Of a stretch of DNA of 64,000 nucleotides, positions 16,641 through 25,228 are shown piece after piece. Origin of the DNA: Paenibacillus sp. Soil750 (GTDB lineage Bacteria; Bacillota; Bacilli; Paenibacillales; NBRC-103111); the NCBI RefSeq assembly GCF_001428045.1, contig NZ_LMSD01000008.1, positions 1 through 64,000 of the forward strand. Direction: 5' to 3'. How positions within the stretch are numbered: position 1 is the first letter of the stretch; each line of letters opens with the position of its first letter. A program made the translations under genes and the position numbers. The notes beneath the pieces were generated by a model that was given only the letters and a program-made list of their open reading frames with translations, had not been told where the DNA came from and did no database searches.

Positions 16641-17627
16641 ATGTCAGTTCCGATGCATCAGCTGCCTGAGCAGCAGCCTTCCGTATGGCAGCCAACAAGT
16701 GTGGAGGAAGCGATTCAATTGAAGCATAAATGGGGCAACGATGCTGTTCTTGTTGCTGGAGGCACTTGGCTTCGCACGCGCTGGGAAAATGGGCTCGCCC
16801 CGATGCCGCAGCATTTCATTAGTCTTGGACGAATTCTTGTTCTCTCGGGATTAACGGTTAATTCCCAAGGTCAAGTTCATATAGGCCCTGCCCTAAGCAT
16901 TGCAGATTTGATGAAAAATGAGCTTGTTCAGCAGAAATGCGGACTACTCGTGCAAGCTTGTTCGGAGATTGCAGCTCCGTCGATTCGGAACTTAGCCTCG
17001 ATCGGAGGCAATGTGATGACACGTACAGGAGATCTAATCCCCGCACTGCTTGTGATGGATGCACAGATAACGTGTACAGATGGACAGAACGAGCGGATGA
17101 TTGCGTTGAAGGATTGGCTGGCTGCTCCGCAAGTGGCTCCTGATGAGATCATGACGGGGATTATGGTGCCGACAGGGGGATTGGAAAGCAGGGACGGCAC
17201 GGAGAATGCCGCCAAGAACTCTGAAGATACCAAGTCGACGAATGGACAGCTATCTGCTGCAGCAGAGCAGGAGAGCACCCATGAGTTCTACCTCAAGGTT
17301 GGACGTAGAGAGGCGTTTACGCCATCGGTCGTTACCGTCGCGGGTAGGCTATCCCTTCAAGCGGATGGGACGGTTCGCAACATCGCTTTAGCGGCTGGCG
17401 GAGGCAACGCGGTTCCTGCGAGGTTTACAGATCTGGAAGCGGGCATGATCGGGAAACCGTTAAATAAGGCAGCTTTGCAGATGCTCCACAAAGGGGTAAT
17501 AGCTGACTTCAACGCGGTGGCGGATGATTATGCCGGGGTAGCTTACCGCAAACAAACGGCAGCGAATCTAATCATTTCGGAGTGTTTCAAAGCAATGCGC
17601 AAAGGGGGCGGAGCTTATGCTCCTTAA
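16641..17627 (+). CDS. pucC: Xanthine dehydrogenase FAD-binding subunit
   Basis: A 328-residue FAD-binding subunit of the molybdenum hydroxylase family. The first FAD motif reads VLVAGGTWLRTRW near residue 36 and the second IRNLASIGGNVMTRTGDLIP near 114; the C-terminal CO-dehydrogenase flavoprotein domain follows from about 215. Residues about 182-213 form an acidic, Ser/Thr/Asn-rich insertion just before YLKVGRREA, which most relatives lack. The start is ATG 16641 after GAGGAGGG; TTG 16635 is too close to that site. It overlaps pucD by 11 bp. Confidence 0.92.
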   Translation: MSVPMHQLPEQQPSVWQPTSVEEAIQLKHKWGNDAVLVAGGTWLRTRWENGLAPMPQHFISLGRILVLSGLTVNSQGQVHIGPALSIADLMKNELVQQKCGLLVQACSEIAAPSIRNLASIGGNVMTRTGDLIPALLVMDAQITCTDGQNERMIALKDWLAAPQVAPDEIMTGIMVPTGGLESRDGTENAAKNSEDTKSTNGQLSAAAEQESTHEFYLKVGRREAFTPSVVTVAGRLSLQADGTVRNIALAAGGGNAVPARFTDLEAGMIGKPLNKAALQMLHKGVIADFNAVADDYAGVAYRKQTAANLIISECFKAMRKGGGAYAP

Positions 17628-19905
17628 TCGGAATGCGAAGAAATGGATCATTAGACCTGATGGCAAGGAGAAAGTGACAGGGGAGCTCCGTTATCTCACC
17701 GATTTAACAGCGCCAGGCATGCTGCACGGCAAAGTACTGCGAAGTCAATACCCGCATGCTTGGATTCTTTCCATCGATACAAGTAAAGCCAAACAATTAC
17801 CCGGCGTGCGCGTGGTCTTAACAGCTGACGACGTACCAGGGTTGAACCTATTCGGAATTGCTTTTCCTCATCAGCCGGTGTTTTGTCAGGATCGCGTTCG
17901 TTATATTGGGGATGCGCTGGCATCTGTTGCGGCAGATACAGAGGAACTAGCGGAATATGCGCTAAGCCTTATTGAAGTCGTGTATGAGCCGCTTCCACTT
18001 GTAGATAACCCAGAAACCGCGCTGGAAGCGGGGACGATTATGCTGCATCCCGAAGGGAATCTGCTTCATCAAACCTCCTTACAGCATGGGGACTCGAACA
18101 TTGAGGATGTTTTCGATACATGTGTACACGTCGTTGAAGAGACCTATCTGACACCTCGGCAAATGCATACGTATATGGAAACCGAAGGTGGTCTCTTTAT
18201 TCCTGAGGCTGATGGGAGACTGACCGTTTACTCGCCGACCCAGCATGGTTACAAGGATCGCTTCCAGTTAGCGCGAATCCTTGGCATCCCAGAAGAGCAA
18301 ATCAGAGTCGTTTCCAGTCCGATTGGCGGTTCGTTTGGTGGGAAGGATGAGCTCAATGTGCAGCCTTTCGGAGCATTAATGGCACGAAAGACAGGCAAAC
18401 CGATCAAAATGCACAATTCCCGCCGTGAATCTGTCATCTCCGGTATTAAACGTCATCCGATGCGGATCACGATGAAAACAGGCACAGATGCACACGGAAA
18501 GCTGATCGCGCACCAAGTTCGCATCCTTGCCGATACAGGAGCGTACGCGACACTGGGGTGTGAAGTGTTGAATTTTGCCACCGAGCATGCGATTGGACCT
18601 TACACGATCTCGCATGTCGACGTAGAAGGCAAGAGCGTCTACACGAATAACGGTGTGTCCGGTGAGTTTCGGGGCTTTGGCGGCAATCAGGTGATTTTCG
18701 CCGTGGAGAGCCAAATCGAACGTCTAGCCGAGAAGCTCGGCATGGACGCGTGGGAGCTGCGCAAGCTCAACTTGCGCCAGCCAACCGATCCGGGCCCGAT
18801 GGGCCAGCAGATCGTGGCAACCGAAGGCGCCGCCCAGGTGTGGGCGAAGGCGCAGGAGTCACCGCTCTGGGCGAAGCGCGCCAGCAGCGCGCGCCAACCA
18901 GAGCAAGAGCCGTGGCTGCGCCGAGGCGTCGGCGCTGCGCTGGTGATGCACGGTGCCGGGCTCGGCCTCGGCATCCCCGATCATTCCGGCGGCCGCATCG
19001 AGCTCACGCCGGAGGGCAAGATCCAGGCCTCCTTCGGCTTCGAGGAGTTCGGCCAAGGGCTCTATGCAGCACTCACGTTGATGCTGCAGGATTGCTTCGG
19101 CTGCGCCGCCGATGACATCAGCATCGTCATCGGCGATACCGACCGCGTGCCGAGCAGCGGTTCGAGCACGGCCTCCCGCGCCACCACGATGATGTGGCGC
19201 GCGCTCCAGCGGCTGAAGCCAGCATTCGTGCTGGCGCTGCTGGAGCAGGCTTCGCAGCTCTGCGGCATTCCGGCCGCAGAGCTCGCAACCGGCGCAGGCG
19301 GGATTCATCACAAGGGTGATGAGTCGGGGGAGCCGGTTGTCACGTATGCGGAGGCGGCAGCGGCAGCGGCTACGCCGATCCTTGCGCATACGGAGTTCGA
19401 CTACCCGACGACGCCCGAAGGGCGGGTCGGTGCGCACTACCTGTACTCTTACGCGGCCGCTATCGTAGAGGTGGAAGTCAATATGCTGACCGGACGGGTC
19501 AAGGTGCTGCAGACGGATCACGTCATCGCCGCAGGTCCTGTGATTAATCCGATGGGCTTTCTTGGACAAATTGAGGGCGGCAGTGTGATGGCACTGGGCT
19601 ATACACTGACCGAGGATGCTGTGATGATAGAAGGTCGCTATGTCAGGCATAATCTCGACACTTATCTTGTTCCTACTTTCAGCGACAGCCCGCATTGCAT
19701 TCAAGTCGAGGCCATTGAAGAGTTGCCAGAGGGAGATGCATTTGGCCCTCGTGGCGTTGGAGAAATCGGATCTGTCGGCTTGGCTCCTGCCATTACGGCG
19801 GCAGTGCGGCAAGCGACAGGCATTTGGGTAAATAAGTTGCCCATATCACCAGAAGACATCGTGCAGTCCATCGATTGGTTAGAAGGGGTGGAGGCCAGTG
19901 ATTAA
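17617..19905 (+). CDS. pucD: Xanthine dehydrogenase molybdopterin-binding subunit
   Basis: A 762-residue large subunit. It begins with the aldehyde oxidase/xanthine dehydrogenase a/b hammerhead domain (KVTGELRYLTD near residue 18). The Mo-cofactor domain follows with GGSFGGKDE near 235, GEFRGFGGNQ near 348 and, near the C terminus, the active-site loop GPRGVGEIGS with its catalytic glutamate. With PucC and PucE it oxidises hypoxanthine and xanthine to urate. About 18720-19480 is far richer in G+C and CGC/GCC codons than the rest of the gene, although the frame and family motifs stay intact. Confidence 0.94.
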   Translation: MLLNRNAKKWIIRPDGKEKVTGELRYLTDLTAPGMLHGKVLRSQYPHAWILSIDTSKAKQLPGVRVVLTADDVPGLNLFGIAFPHQPVFCQDRVRYIGDALASVAADTEELAEYALSLIEVVYEPLPLVDNPETALEAGTIMLHPEGNLLHQTSLQHGDSNIEDVFDTCVHVVEETYLTPRQMHTYMETEGGLFIPEADGRLTVYSPTQHGYKDRFQLARILGIPEEQIRVVSSPIGGSFGGKDELNVQPFGALMARKTGKPIKMHNSRRESVISGIKRHPMRITMKTGTDAHGKLIAHQVRILADTGAYATLGCEVLNFATEHAIGPYTISHVDVEGKSVYTNNGVSGEFRGFGGNQVIFAVESQIERLAEKLGMDAWELRKLNLRQPTDPGPMGQQIVATEGAAQVWAKAQESPLWAKRASSARQPEQEPWLRRGVGAALVMHGAGLGLGIPDHSGGRIELTPEGKIQASFGFEEFGQGLYAALTLMLQDCFGCAADDISIVIGDTDRVPSSGSSTASRATTMMWRALQRLKPAFVLALLEQASQLCGIPAAELATGAGGIHHKGDESGEPVVTYAEAAAAAATPILAHTEFDYPTTPEGRVGAHYLYSYAAAIVEVEVNMLTGRVKVLQTDHVIAAGPVINPMGFLGQIEGGSVMALGYTLTEDAVMIEGRYVRHNLDTYLVPTFSDSPHCIQVEAIEELPEGDAFGPRGVGEIGSVGLAPAITAAVRQATGIWVNKLPISPEDIVQSIDWLEGVEASD

Positions 19906-20383
19906 TACATCGTTTGTGCTAGATTGCTCCATTAACGGGAAGGCAGTTTCGATCCCAGTGCCTGCATCCAAAAGGATGTCTGCCATTCTTCGGGATGACC
20001 TGTTGATGACCGGCACCAAGGTTTCTTGTGAGATTGGGCGCTGCGGCGCTTGCATGGTTCTGCTCGACGGTCAACCTGTGAATTCCTGTTTACTGATGGC
20101 TTATCAAGCATCGGGCAAGGAGATTACGACCATTGAGGGGATATCGGCAGGCGAAGAGCTGCATCCGATTCAACAAGCCATGTTAGAGGAGGGGGGATTG
20201 CAGTGCGGTTACTGTACCGCCGGCATGGTTGTAACCTTAACCGCGTTGTGGGAATCGAACCCTGCTCCAACGAGGGCTGAGGCTGAGAAAGCACTGTGCG
20301 GGAACATATGCCGGTGCACAGGGTATGAGGGGATTTTCAGAGCGGTAGAGAAATGCGGATTGTCCATAAAAAGAGAGGGGTAG
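19898..20383 (+). CDS. pucE: Xanthine dehydrogenase iron-sulfur subunit
   Basis: A 161-residue two-[2Fe-2S] subunit. The plant-type cluster ligands lie in CEIGRCGACMV near residue 46, with a fourth Cys in VNSC; the second cluster is in CGYCTAGM near 105 and CGNICRCTGYEGI near 136. It passes electrons from the molybdenum site to FAD. The frame overlaps pucD by eight bases. The tight order C-D-E is that of B. subtilis. Confidence 0.95.
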   Translation: MINTSFVLDCSINGKAVSIPVPASKRMSAILRDDLLMTGTKVSCEIGRCGACMVLLDGQPVNSCLLMAYQASGKEITTIEGISAGEELHPIQQAMLEEGGLQCGYCTAGMVVTLTALWESNPAPTRAEAEKALCGNICRCTGYEGIFRAVEKCGLSIKREG

Positions 20384-20390
20384 AAGCGAT

Positions 20391-21518
20391 ATGAGAAAAA
20401 CCATGCTGTCTATTACTGCTATTATGTTAGTGATTTTAAGTGCCTGCTCCACAAGTACGACAACAAGTTCTACAACAGCACCAGCTTCCACCACAGCTGC
20501 TTCTACGGCAGCAACAACAGAGAAGAAGCTGCCAAGAGTTGCTTTTGTCTATATCGGTGTGCCGGGGGATGGCGGATGGACGTTCGAGCATGATCAAGGC
20601 CGTCTGATGATGGAGAAAGAATTAGGAATTAAAGCGACGACGGTTGAAAATATTCCAGAAGGCCCTGACGCTGAGCGTGTATTTGAAGAATTGGCTCAGA
20701 AAAATGACATTATTTTCGGAACCTCCTTCGGGTACATGGACCCCATGGTTGCGGTAGCGGCGAAGCATCCGAATGTGAAATTCCTGCACGCCACTGGCTA
20801 CAAAACAGCACCAAACCTAGGCACGTACATGGGACGTGAATATCAAAGTGCTTACCTCGTCGGTATGGCAGCAGGGAAAATGACGAAAAACAACCATTTG
20901 GGCTATGTCGGAGCTTTCCCAATTCCAGAGGTTATTTATACCATCAATGCGTTCACGCTAGGTGCGCAAAGCGTGAATCCCGATATCGATGTCTCTGTGG
21001 TGTGGAGTAACACATGGTTTGATCCTGCAACAGAGAAGCAAGCGGCTATCTCCTTGTTGGATAAAGGTGTAGACGTTTTGGCGGCTTACCAAGATTCACC
21101 CGCAAGTATTCAAGCTGCTGCTGAACGCAAAGTATGGGGCATCGGGAACGATTCCGATATGGGCAGATTCGCACCGGATACGTACATATCGAACCCGAAG
21201 TGGAACTGGGGCCCTTACTACGTGAAAACAGTGAAAAGTGTCATGGATGGTACGTGGAAGGCAGATAGCTACTTCGGCAGTATGAAAGAGGGCATCACAG
21301 ACATTGCGCCGCTTGGCAAAAATGTGCCAGCGGATGTTAAAGCGCTAGTAGAGAAGAAAAAAGCGGAAATTCTGAACGGTACGTTCGATGTATTCCAAGG
21401 CCCTATCGTAGATCAAGATGGTAAAACGCGCTTCGAATCTGGGAAGAAGATGACGGACGAAGAAATTCTTGGCACGACTTGGTTTGTTAAGGGCATTAAA
21501 GGTGTTATACCTAAATAA
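20391..21518 (+). CDS. BMP-family substrate-binding lipoprotein (purine/nucleoside)
   Basis: A 375-residue lipoprotein: a signal sequence with lipobox LSAC (Cys19), a Thr/Ala/Ser-rich tether to about residue 43, then the BMP (PnrA-like) domain starting LPRVAFVYIGVPGDGGWTFEHDQG. Such proteins bind nucleosides or purine bases outside the membrane. The ABC ATPase and two permeases of a BMP importer lie 15 kb upstream (2038-5726) without a binding protein, so this gene probably serves them. It follows pucE after only seven bp and should be co-transcribed with xanthine dehydrogenase. Confidence 0.92.
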   Translation: MRKTMLSITAIMLVILSACSTSTTTSSTTAPASTTAASTAATTEKKLPRVAFVYIGVPGDGGWTFEHDQGRLMMEKELGIKATTVENIPEGPDAERVFEELAQKNDIIFGTSFGYMDPMVAVAAKHPNVKFLHATGYKTAPNLGTYMGREYQSAYLVGMAAGKMTKNNHLGYVGAFPIPEVIYTINAFTLGAQSVNPDIDVSVVWSNTWFDPATEKQAAISLLDKGVDVLAAYQDSPASIQAAAERKVWGIGNDSDMGRFAPDTYISNPKWNWGPYYVKTVKSVMDGTWKADSYFGSMKEGITDIAPLGKNVPADVKALVEKKKAEILNGTFDVFQGPIVDQDGKTRFESGKKMTDEEILGTTWFVKGIKGVIPK

Positions 21519-21540
21519 AGGACGAAGGATGTGACTGGCG

Positions 21541-22518
21541 ATGACAATACAAGATATCGCATTAATTCACGAGTGGCACCCGGTGTTGTTGTCGTCAGCA
21601 CTCACGGATAAGCCAGAGGCTGTTGTTGTACTAGGGGAGAAAGTAGCGGTATTCCGTACCTCGCAAGGTGTCCACGCATTTAAGGATCTATGCATTCATC
21701 GCGGTGTTCCGCTCTCACTGGGGAAAGTAAGCGGCGATGAGTTGGTTTGTGCGTACCATGGTTGGTCTTACAATGGCTGTGGTACGTGTACCAAGATTCC
21801 TTCCTTACCCAAGGAACAGGCCATTCCTTCGAAGGCCAAGGCCTTCGTTTATGCCTGCGTAGAAGCACATGGACTAATCTGGGTGTGCCTAGGGACACCT
21901 GCGGGGCCTCTGCCTAAAGTGAGTGCCTTTGTGCCAGAGGGCTTCAAGGAAGTATTCATGGGGCCTTACACTTTGCAAGCCGCAGGTCCTCGCATTATTG
22001 AAAATTTCCTCGATGTGTCCCACCTTATGTTCGTACATGAGGGACTGCTTGGCGATAGTGATTTCGCTGAAATCAATGATTATCACGTGTTGGAAGAGGA
22101 TGGCGTTCTGCGTTCCGAAGAAATCATCGTATATCAGCCGGATGCGGATGGGACAGGGCGCGGGGTAAATAGCCGTTATGTATATGAGGTGTTCGGTCCT
22201 TTATGTGTAGCTTTTACGAAGAGAGATGACGTATCCGATCATATCTTTCGGCTGTTTCTGATGGTGCTGCCGGTTACGGAGCAGACTAGCGTGGCTTATA
22301 TGCTGAAACAAAGAAACTATGCGTATGACGAGCGCGATGAGGTGTTCATCCAATTTCAAGACAGGCTTATTGAGCAGGATCGGATCATGGTAGAGAACCA
22401 GAAGCCGGAGTTGCTGCCGCTAGATTTGCAAGCTGAGCTGCATTTGAAGTGCGATCGTTTGAGCATCGCTTACCGCAAACGCCTGCGCGAGTTAGGGGTC
22501 ACCTTCGGGACGGCTTAG
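21541..22518 (+). CDS. Rieske non-heme iron oxygenase, possibly HpxD-like
   Basis: A 325-residue oxygenase subunit. The Rieske cluster is bound by CIHRG near residue 56 and CAYHGW near 75. The mononuclear iron site follows in ENFLDVSHLMFVH near 158-170 (Asn/Asp, His, His). The C-terminal ELLPLDLQAELH is typical of the phthalate dioxygenase/PaO-like group. Klebsiella HpxD is a Rieske oxygenase that, with reductase HpxE, oxidises hypoxanthine and xanthine. Position at the end of the puc gene group suggests a purine-related role here, but no reductase gene is present. RBS is weak (GGACGAAGGATG). Confidence 0.8.
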   Translation: MTIQDIALIHEWHPVLLSSALTDKPEAVVVLGEKVAVFRTSQGVHAFKDLCIHRGVPLSLGKVSGDELVCAYHGWSYNGCGTCTKIPSLPKEQAIPSKAKAFVYACVEAHGLIWVCLGTPAGPLPKVSAFVPEGFKEVFMGPYTLQAAGPRIIENFLDVSHLMFVHEGLLGDSDFAEINDYHVLEEDGVLRSEEIIVYQPDADGTGRGVNSRYVYEVFGPLCVAFTKRDDVSDHIFRLFLMVLPVTEQTSVAYMLKQRNYAYDERDEVFIQFQDRLIEQDRIMVENQKPELLPLDLQAELHLKCDRLSIAYRKRLRELGVTFGTA

Positions 22519-22569
22519 CGAGAATTGTCGGATCTGGTAAGAGTAGTGCGAATGACATGCATACGAATT

Positions 22570-22620
22570 AAAAAAAGGATTGTATAATTAGCATGTGCTA
22601 ATATGCAATCCTTTTTTTTA
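22570..22620. terminator. Bidirectional terminator between Rieske gene and comX
   Basis: AAAAAAAGGATTG and CAATCCTTTTTTTT flank an inner TTAGCA-TG-TGCTAA hairpin. A run of T leaves both ends, so it can stop transcription from the left (Rieske gene) and from the right (comX). Confidence 0.9.
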
Positions 22621-22643
22621 TTTGGTAAAATAAGACTACTAGA

Positions 22644-22844
22644 TTACCACCAATAGTTAGAAGGCTCATTGGCATTTTGTTTTCTTGTGTCTGAAGGAGT
22701 TGTAAATGTTTTGATAAGTGCAGCTGTTTCTTCAGCAGATAGAGGTTGAGCCACCATAAAGGAATCTGCTTGCTTGCGCAGTTCTGCGCGTTTCACTGCT
22801 TGTACGGAACGTTGCAATTCTGGGTTCAATTGAATAATCGCCAT
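22644..22844 (-). CDS. comX: ComX-like pheromone precursor
   Basis: A 66-residue peptide with a basic, helical leader (RSVQAVKRAELRKQADSF) and the C terminus NEPSNYWW. ComX precursors are 50-70 residues long and carry a tryptophan near the C terminus that ComQ prenylates; sequence is otherwise poorly conserved. Identification rests on this, on the divergent comP gene 78 bp away and on comQ downstream. Either of the last two Trp residues may be the modified one. It has a good RBS (AGAGGGAGC) and its own extended -10 promoter, and ends before a strong terminator. Confidence 0.82.
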   Translation of the reverse strand: MAIIQLNPELQRSVQAVKRAELRKQADSFMVAQPLSAEETAALIKTFTTPSDTRKQNANEPSNYWW

Positions 22845-22885
22845 TGTTTTAGCTCCCTCTTTTTAAATAATAGTTTACAAGAGTG

Positions 22886-22894
22886 ATTATAGCA
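22886..22894 (-). promoter_or_regulatory. Extended -10 promoter of comX
   Basis: On the minus strand TGCTATAAT is a perfect extended -10 element, about 40 bases before the comX start codon. There is no -35 match at the usual distance, as expected for extended -10 promoters. The comP promoter is less clear; TTTACA at 22874 is the only -35-like box I see on the plus strand. Confidence 0.6.
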
Positions 22895-22921
22895 AAATAT
22901 TGGAATTTAGGGGAGAGTTAA

Positions 22922-25228
22922 TTGAAAATAGTAGTGAAAATTTCTGTGGGTATGTATATGGTGCTCTTCATTGCTTTGCAAATCTGGTGTTCATTTGTAA
23001 CCTTCCATTTTCCCTATAATGGTATCTACTTGGACACGGCTCGTACAGACGAGTGGATCGTCAGCAAACTTGAGGCAAATAGCACGAATGATAAGATTCA
23101 TATCGGCGATAAAGTCATTGCGATTGATGGTAAACCACCAGGTGAATGGTCAACCGTCAAGCGGTGGAATGTGGTTGAGAAGGCGAACACAGTTGTGATT
23201 TGGAGAGATGGCGTCGTAGAATCTATCGATTTGAGGACAAGCCGACCGGCCCTGTTCGATATCATTTCGCTCGCGGAGGAATTCGTCTGTCTATTCATGT
23301 GCGTATTATTATTGGTGAGGGAAAATCGTTCGCCTTCCGCACGATTGCTCGCTTTCTCGTTTCTTAGCGCTGCCTTAATCTTTATGAGCTTAGGTGCATC
23401 CATGCGGGGAGATTTAATAGGCAAGTTGATGATTGCTAGTTCGATGATGGTGCTGCCCATTGTCTTTCTACATTTCCTTGTGGTGTTCTTCAAAGAAAAG
23501 GGAGACATGGAGTTGCCCAAGGGCCATTTTAAATATTTGTACGGGATTGCCTTCCTAGCTTTTGTATTGAGAGGTTTATACTTCTTTCCTTCGATGGCTT
23601 TCGTATATCGGTATGACGGATCGGTCACGATGGGATTCTTCATCATTGTTATTTCCTTAAATATTTCTCTATTGGCAACGTTGTTTGTAAAGGTTAGGAA
23701 AGCACAGACGCCGCTCGCTGGTATTATCAAAAGTGTGTTCTACTCCTTGCTCATTTCGTTTCTACCTATTATCTGTCTCTCGTTCCTCCCCCAGCTCATT
23801 ATCGGAGATTGGATATTCGACCCTATTTATACAAGTTGGCTATTATTAATATTTCCAATCACGTTCTCTTATTTAATAGCTTCCGATCAGTTATATGATA
23901 TTGGCCTTGTCGTGCGGCGTGTTTTATTTGCTTGTTTGATGGCAGTAGTACCCGTCAGCTTGTTTACTGGCGCTTTTGCTATTATTTTTCATGGGGAAAC
24001 CAACGGAAAGCAAATTTTATTCGTATTCCTAGGCTCAATCTTCCTTCTTTCTGCTATGTTGTATGCAGCCGAATATTGGACGACGAGATTAGAGCCCTAT
24101 TTGTTCCCGAGAAAGTACGTACTGAAATCAGCGCTAAAAAAGATTTCAAAAAATTTAGGAACCATCTCCAGCTTCCGTGATTTGAAGGATATCATCCTAG
24201 TGGATATTGTGGGCACGCTGCAAGTGACAGGTGGCGCGATTGTTTTTCGGCATAAAAATGATATTGAAATTTTCTGTGAAGGTGAAGTTGATACGGCAGA
24301 AATTCAACGTTTGGTGAATTCATCTGCGATGCCCAATCATCCTTACTATACATTCTTGGAAATGAACTGCCATGAGGAATATACGAGCTATCTCATCGTA
24401 ACTCGGAAGAAGACGAACACGCGAATCGCGAAGGAAGAGTTGCATTGGCTGCAGCTAATCACCTCCTACTTGGAAGTAAGTATGGAAAATGTGTATCTGA
24501 TTCGTAAGTTAACGGGCAGACTTCAGCAAATGGTTTCCCATCTACCGCAGGAAGAACATCTCTGGTTACGGAAGGTGATGTTCGAACTGCAGGAGGAGGA
24601 ACGTGTTCGGATTGCCACGGATCTTCATGATACGACGATGCAGGATTTGTTCTTCCTTAAGCGAAGATTAACCTCATTGGCTGAGAAACCATCGATGCGT
24701 CAAGAGGATCGCGAACAGCTGAACAGCATGAACAACTTTGTGGAAATGATCAATGCCAGCTTGCGTCAGAGCTGCTTCGAATTGAATCCTCATCTGTTGA
24801 AAGAGGTAGGGTTGAAGCAAACCTTGAAGACGTTCGTCGAGAAGGAATCGTATACGACGCCGTTCGAGATTTCCTTCCGAGCCGAGCAAATTTCTGAAAT
24901 CGAAGGCAAGGATTTATCGGCCAAACGGCATATCTTCCGGATTGTGCAAGAATTACTTAACAACGCTAAAAAACATTCGCAGGCGGCTAATGTCAGCTTT
25001 CATCTGTGGGAAGAAGATCATTTCTTTTATCTAAGTTATCGGGATGATGGCGTAGGGTTTCATGTGAAGGAAGAGGTCGCCGTTGAAATCGCCGCATCCG
25101 GTATGGGGCTTGCTTATATGAGAAGCCGTGTTCTGCATGTAGGCGGGAGCTTTGAACTGGAGACCGCTGAGGGGGAAGGGACCCATATTTTAATCACAAT
25201 ACCAACTGAGGAAGTGATGTCAGCATGA
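22922..25228 (+). CDS. comP: ComP-like sensor histidine kinase
   Basis: A 768-residue kinase, nearly the size of B. subtilis ComP (769). After the first membrane helix (residues 8-28) an outside PDZ-like segment (GDKVIAIDGKPPGEW, about 60-75) is followed by about seven hydrophobic helices to residue 395, a cytoplasmic linker, the HisKA_3 box EEERVRIATDLHDTT with the phosphorylated His near 568, and an ATPase domain (ELLNNAKKHS, GMGLAYMRSR). It presumably detects the prenylated ComX peptide. Start TTG 22922 follows AGGGGAGAG. It overlaps comA by four bases. Confidence 0.88.
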   Translation: MKIVVKISVGMYMVLFIALQIWCSFVTFHFPYNGIYLDTARTDEWIVSKLEANSTNDKIHIGDKVIAIDGKPPGEWSTVKRWNVVEKANTVVIWRDGVVESIDLRTSRPALFDIISLAEEFVCLFMCVLLLVRENRSPSARLLAFSFLSAALIFMSLGASMRGDLIGKLMIASSMMVLPIVFLHFLVVFFKEKGDMELPKGHFKYLYGIAFLAFVLRGLYFFPSMAFVYRYDGSVTMGFFIIVISLNISLLATLFVKVRKAQTPLAGIIKSVFYSLLISFLPIICLSFLPQLIIGDWIFDPIYTSWLLLIFPITFSYLIASDQLYDIGLVVRRVLFACLMAVVPVSLFTGAFAIIFHGETNGKQILFVFLGSIFLLSAMLYAAEYWTTRLEPYLFPRKYVLKSALKKISKNLGTISSFRDLKDIILVDIVGTLQVTGGAIVFRHKNDIEIFCEGEVDTAEIQRLVNSSAMPNHPYYTFLEMNCHEEYTSYLIVTRKKTNTRIAKEELHWLQLITSYLEVSMENVYLIRKLTGRLQQMVSHLPQEEHLWLRKVMFELQEEERVRIATDLHDTTMQDLFFLKRRLTSLAEKPSMRQEDREQLNSMNNFVEMINASLRQSCFELNPHLLKEVGLKQTLKTFVEKESYTTPFEISFRAEQISEIEGKDLSAKRHIFRIVQELLNNAKKHSQAANVSFHLWEEDHFFYLSYRDDGVGFHVKEEVAVEIAASGMGLAYMRSRVLHVGGSFELETAEGEGTHILITIPTEEVMSA

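Noticed and set aside
18859..19812. Minus-strand open frame of 317 codons inside pucD
   Set aside because: It is antisense to a well-conserved gene in its GC-rich part, where long shadow frames are common. The peptide is Arg/His-rich without any recognisable domain.
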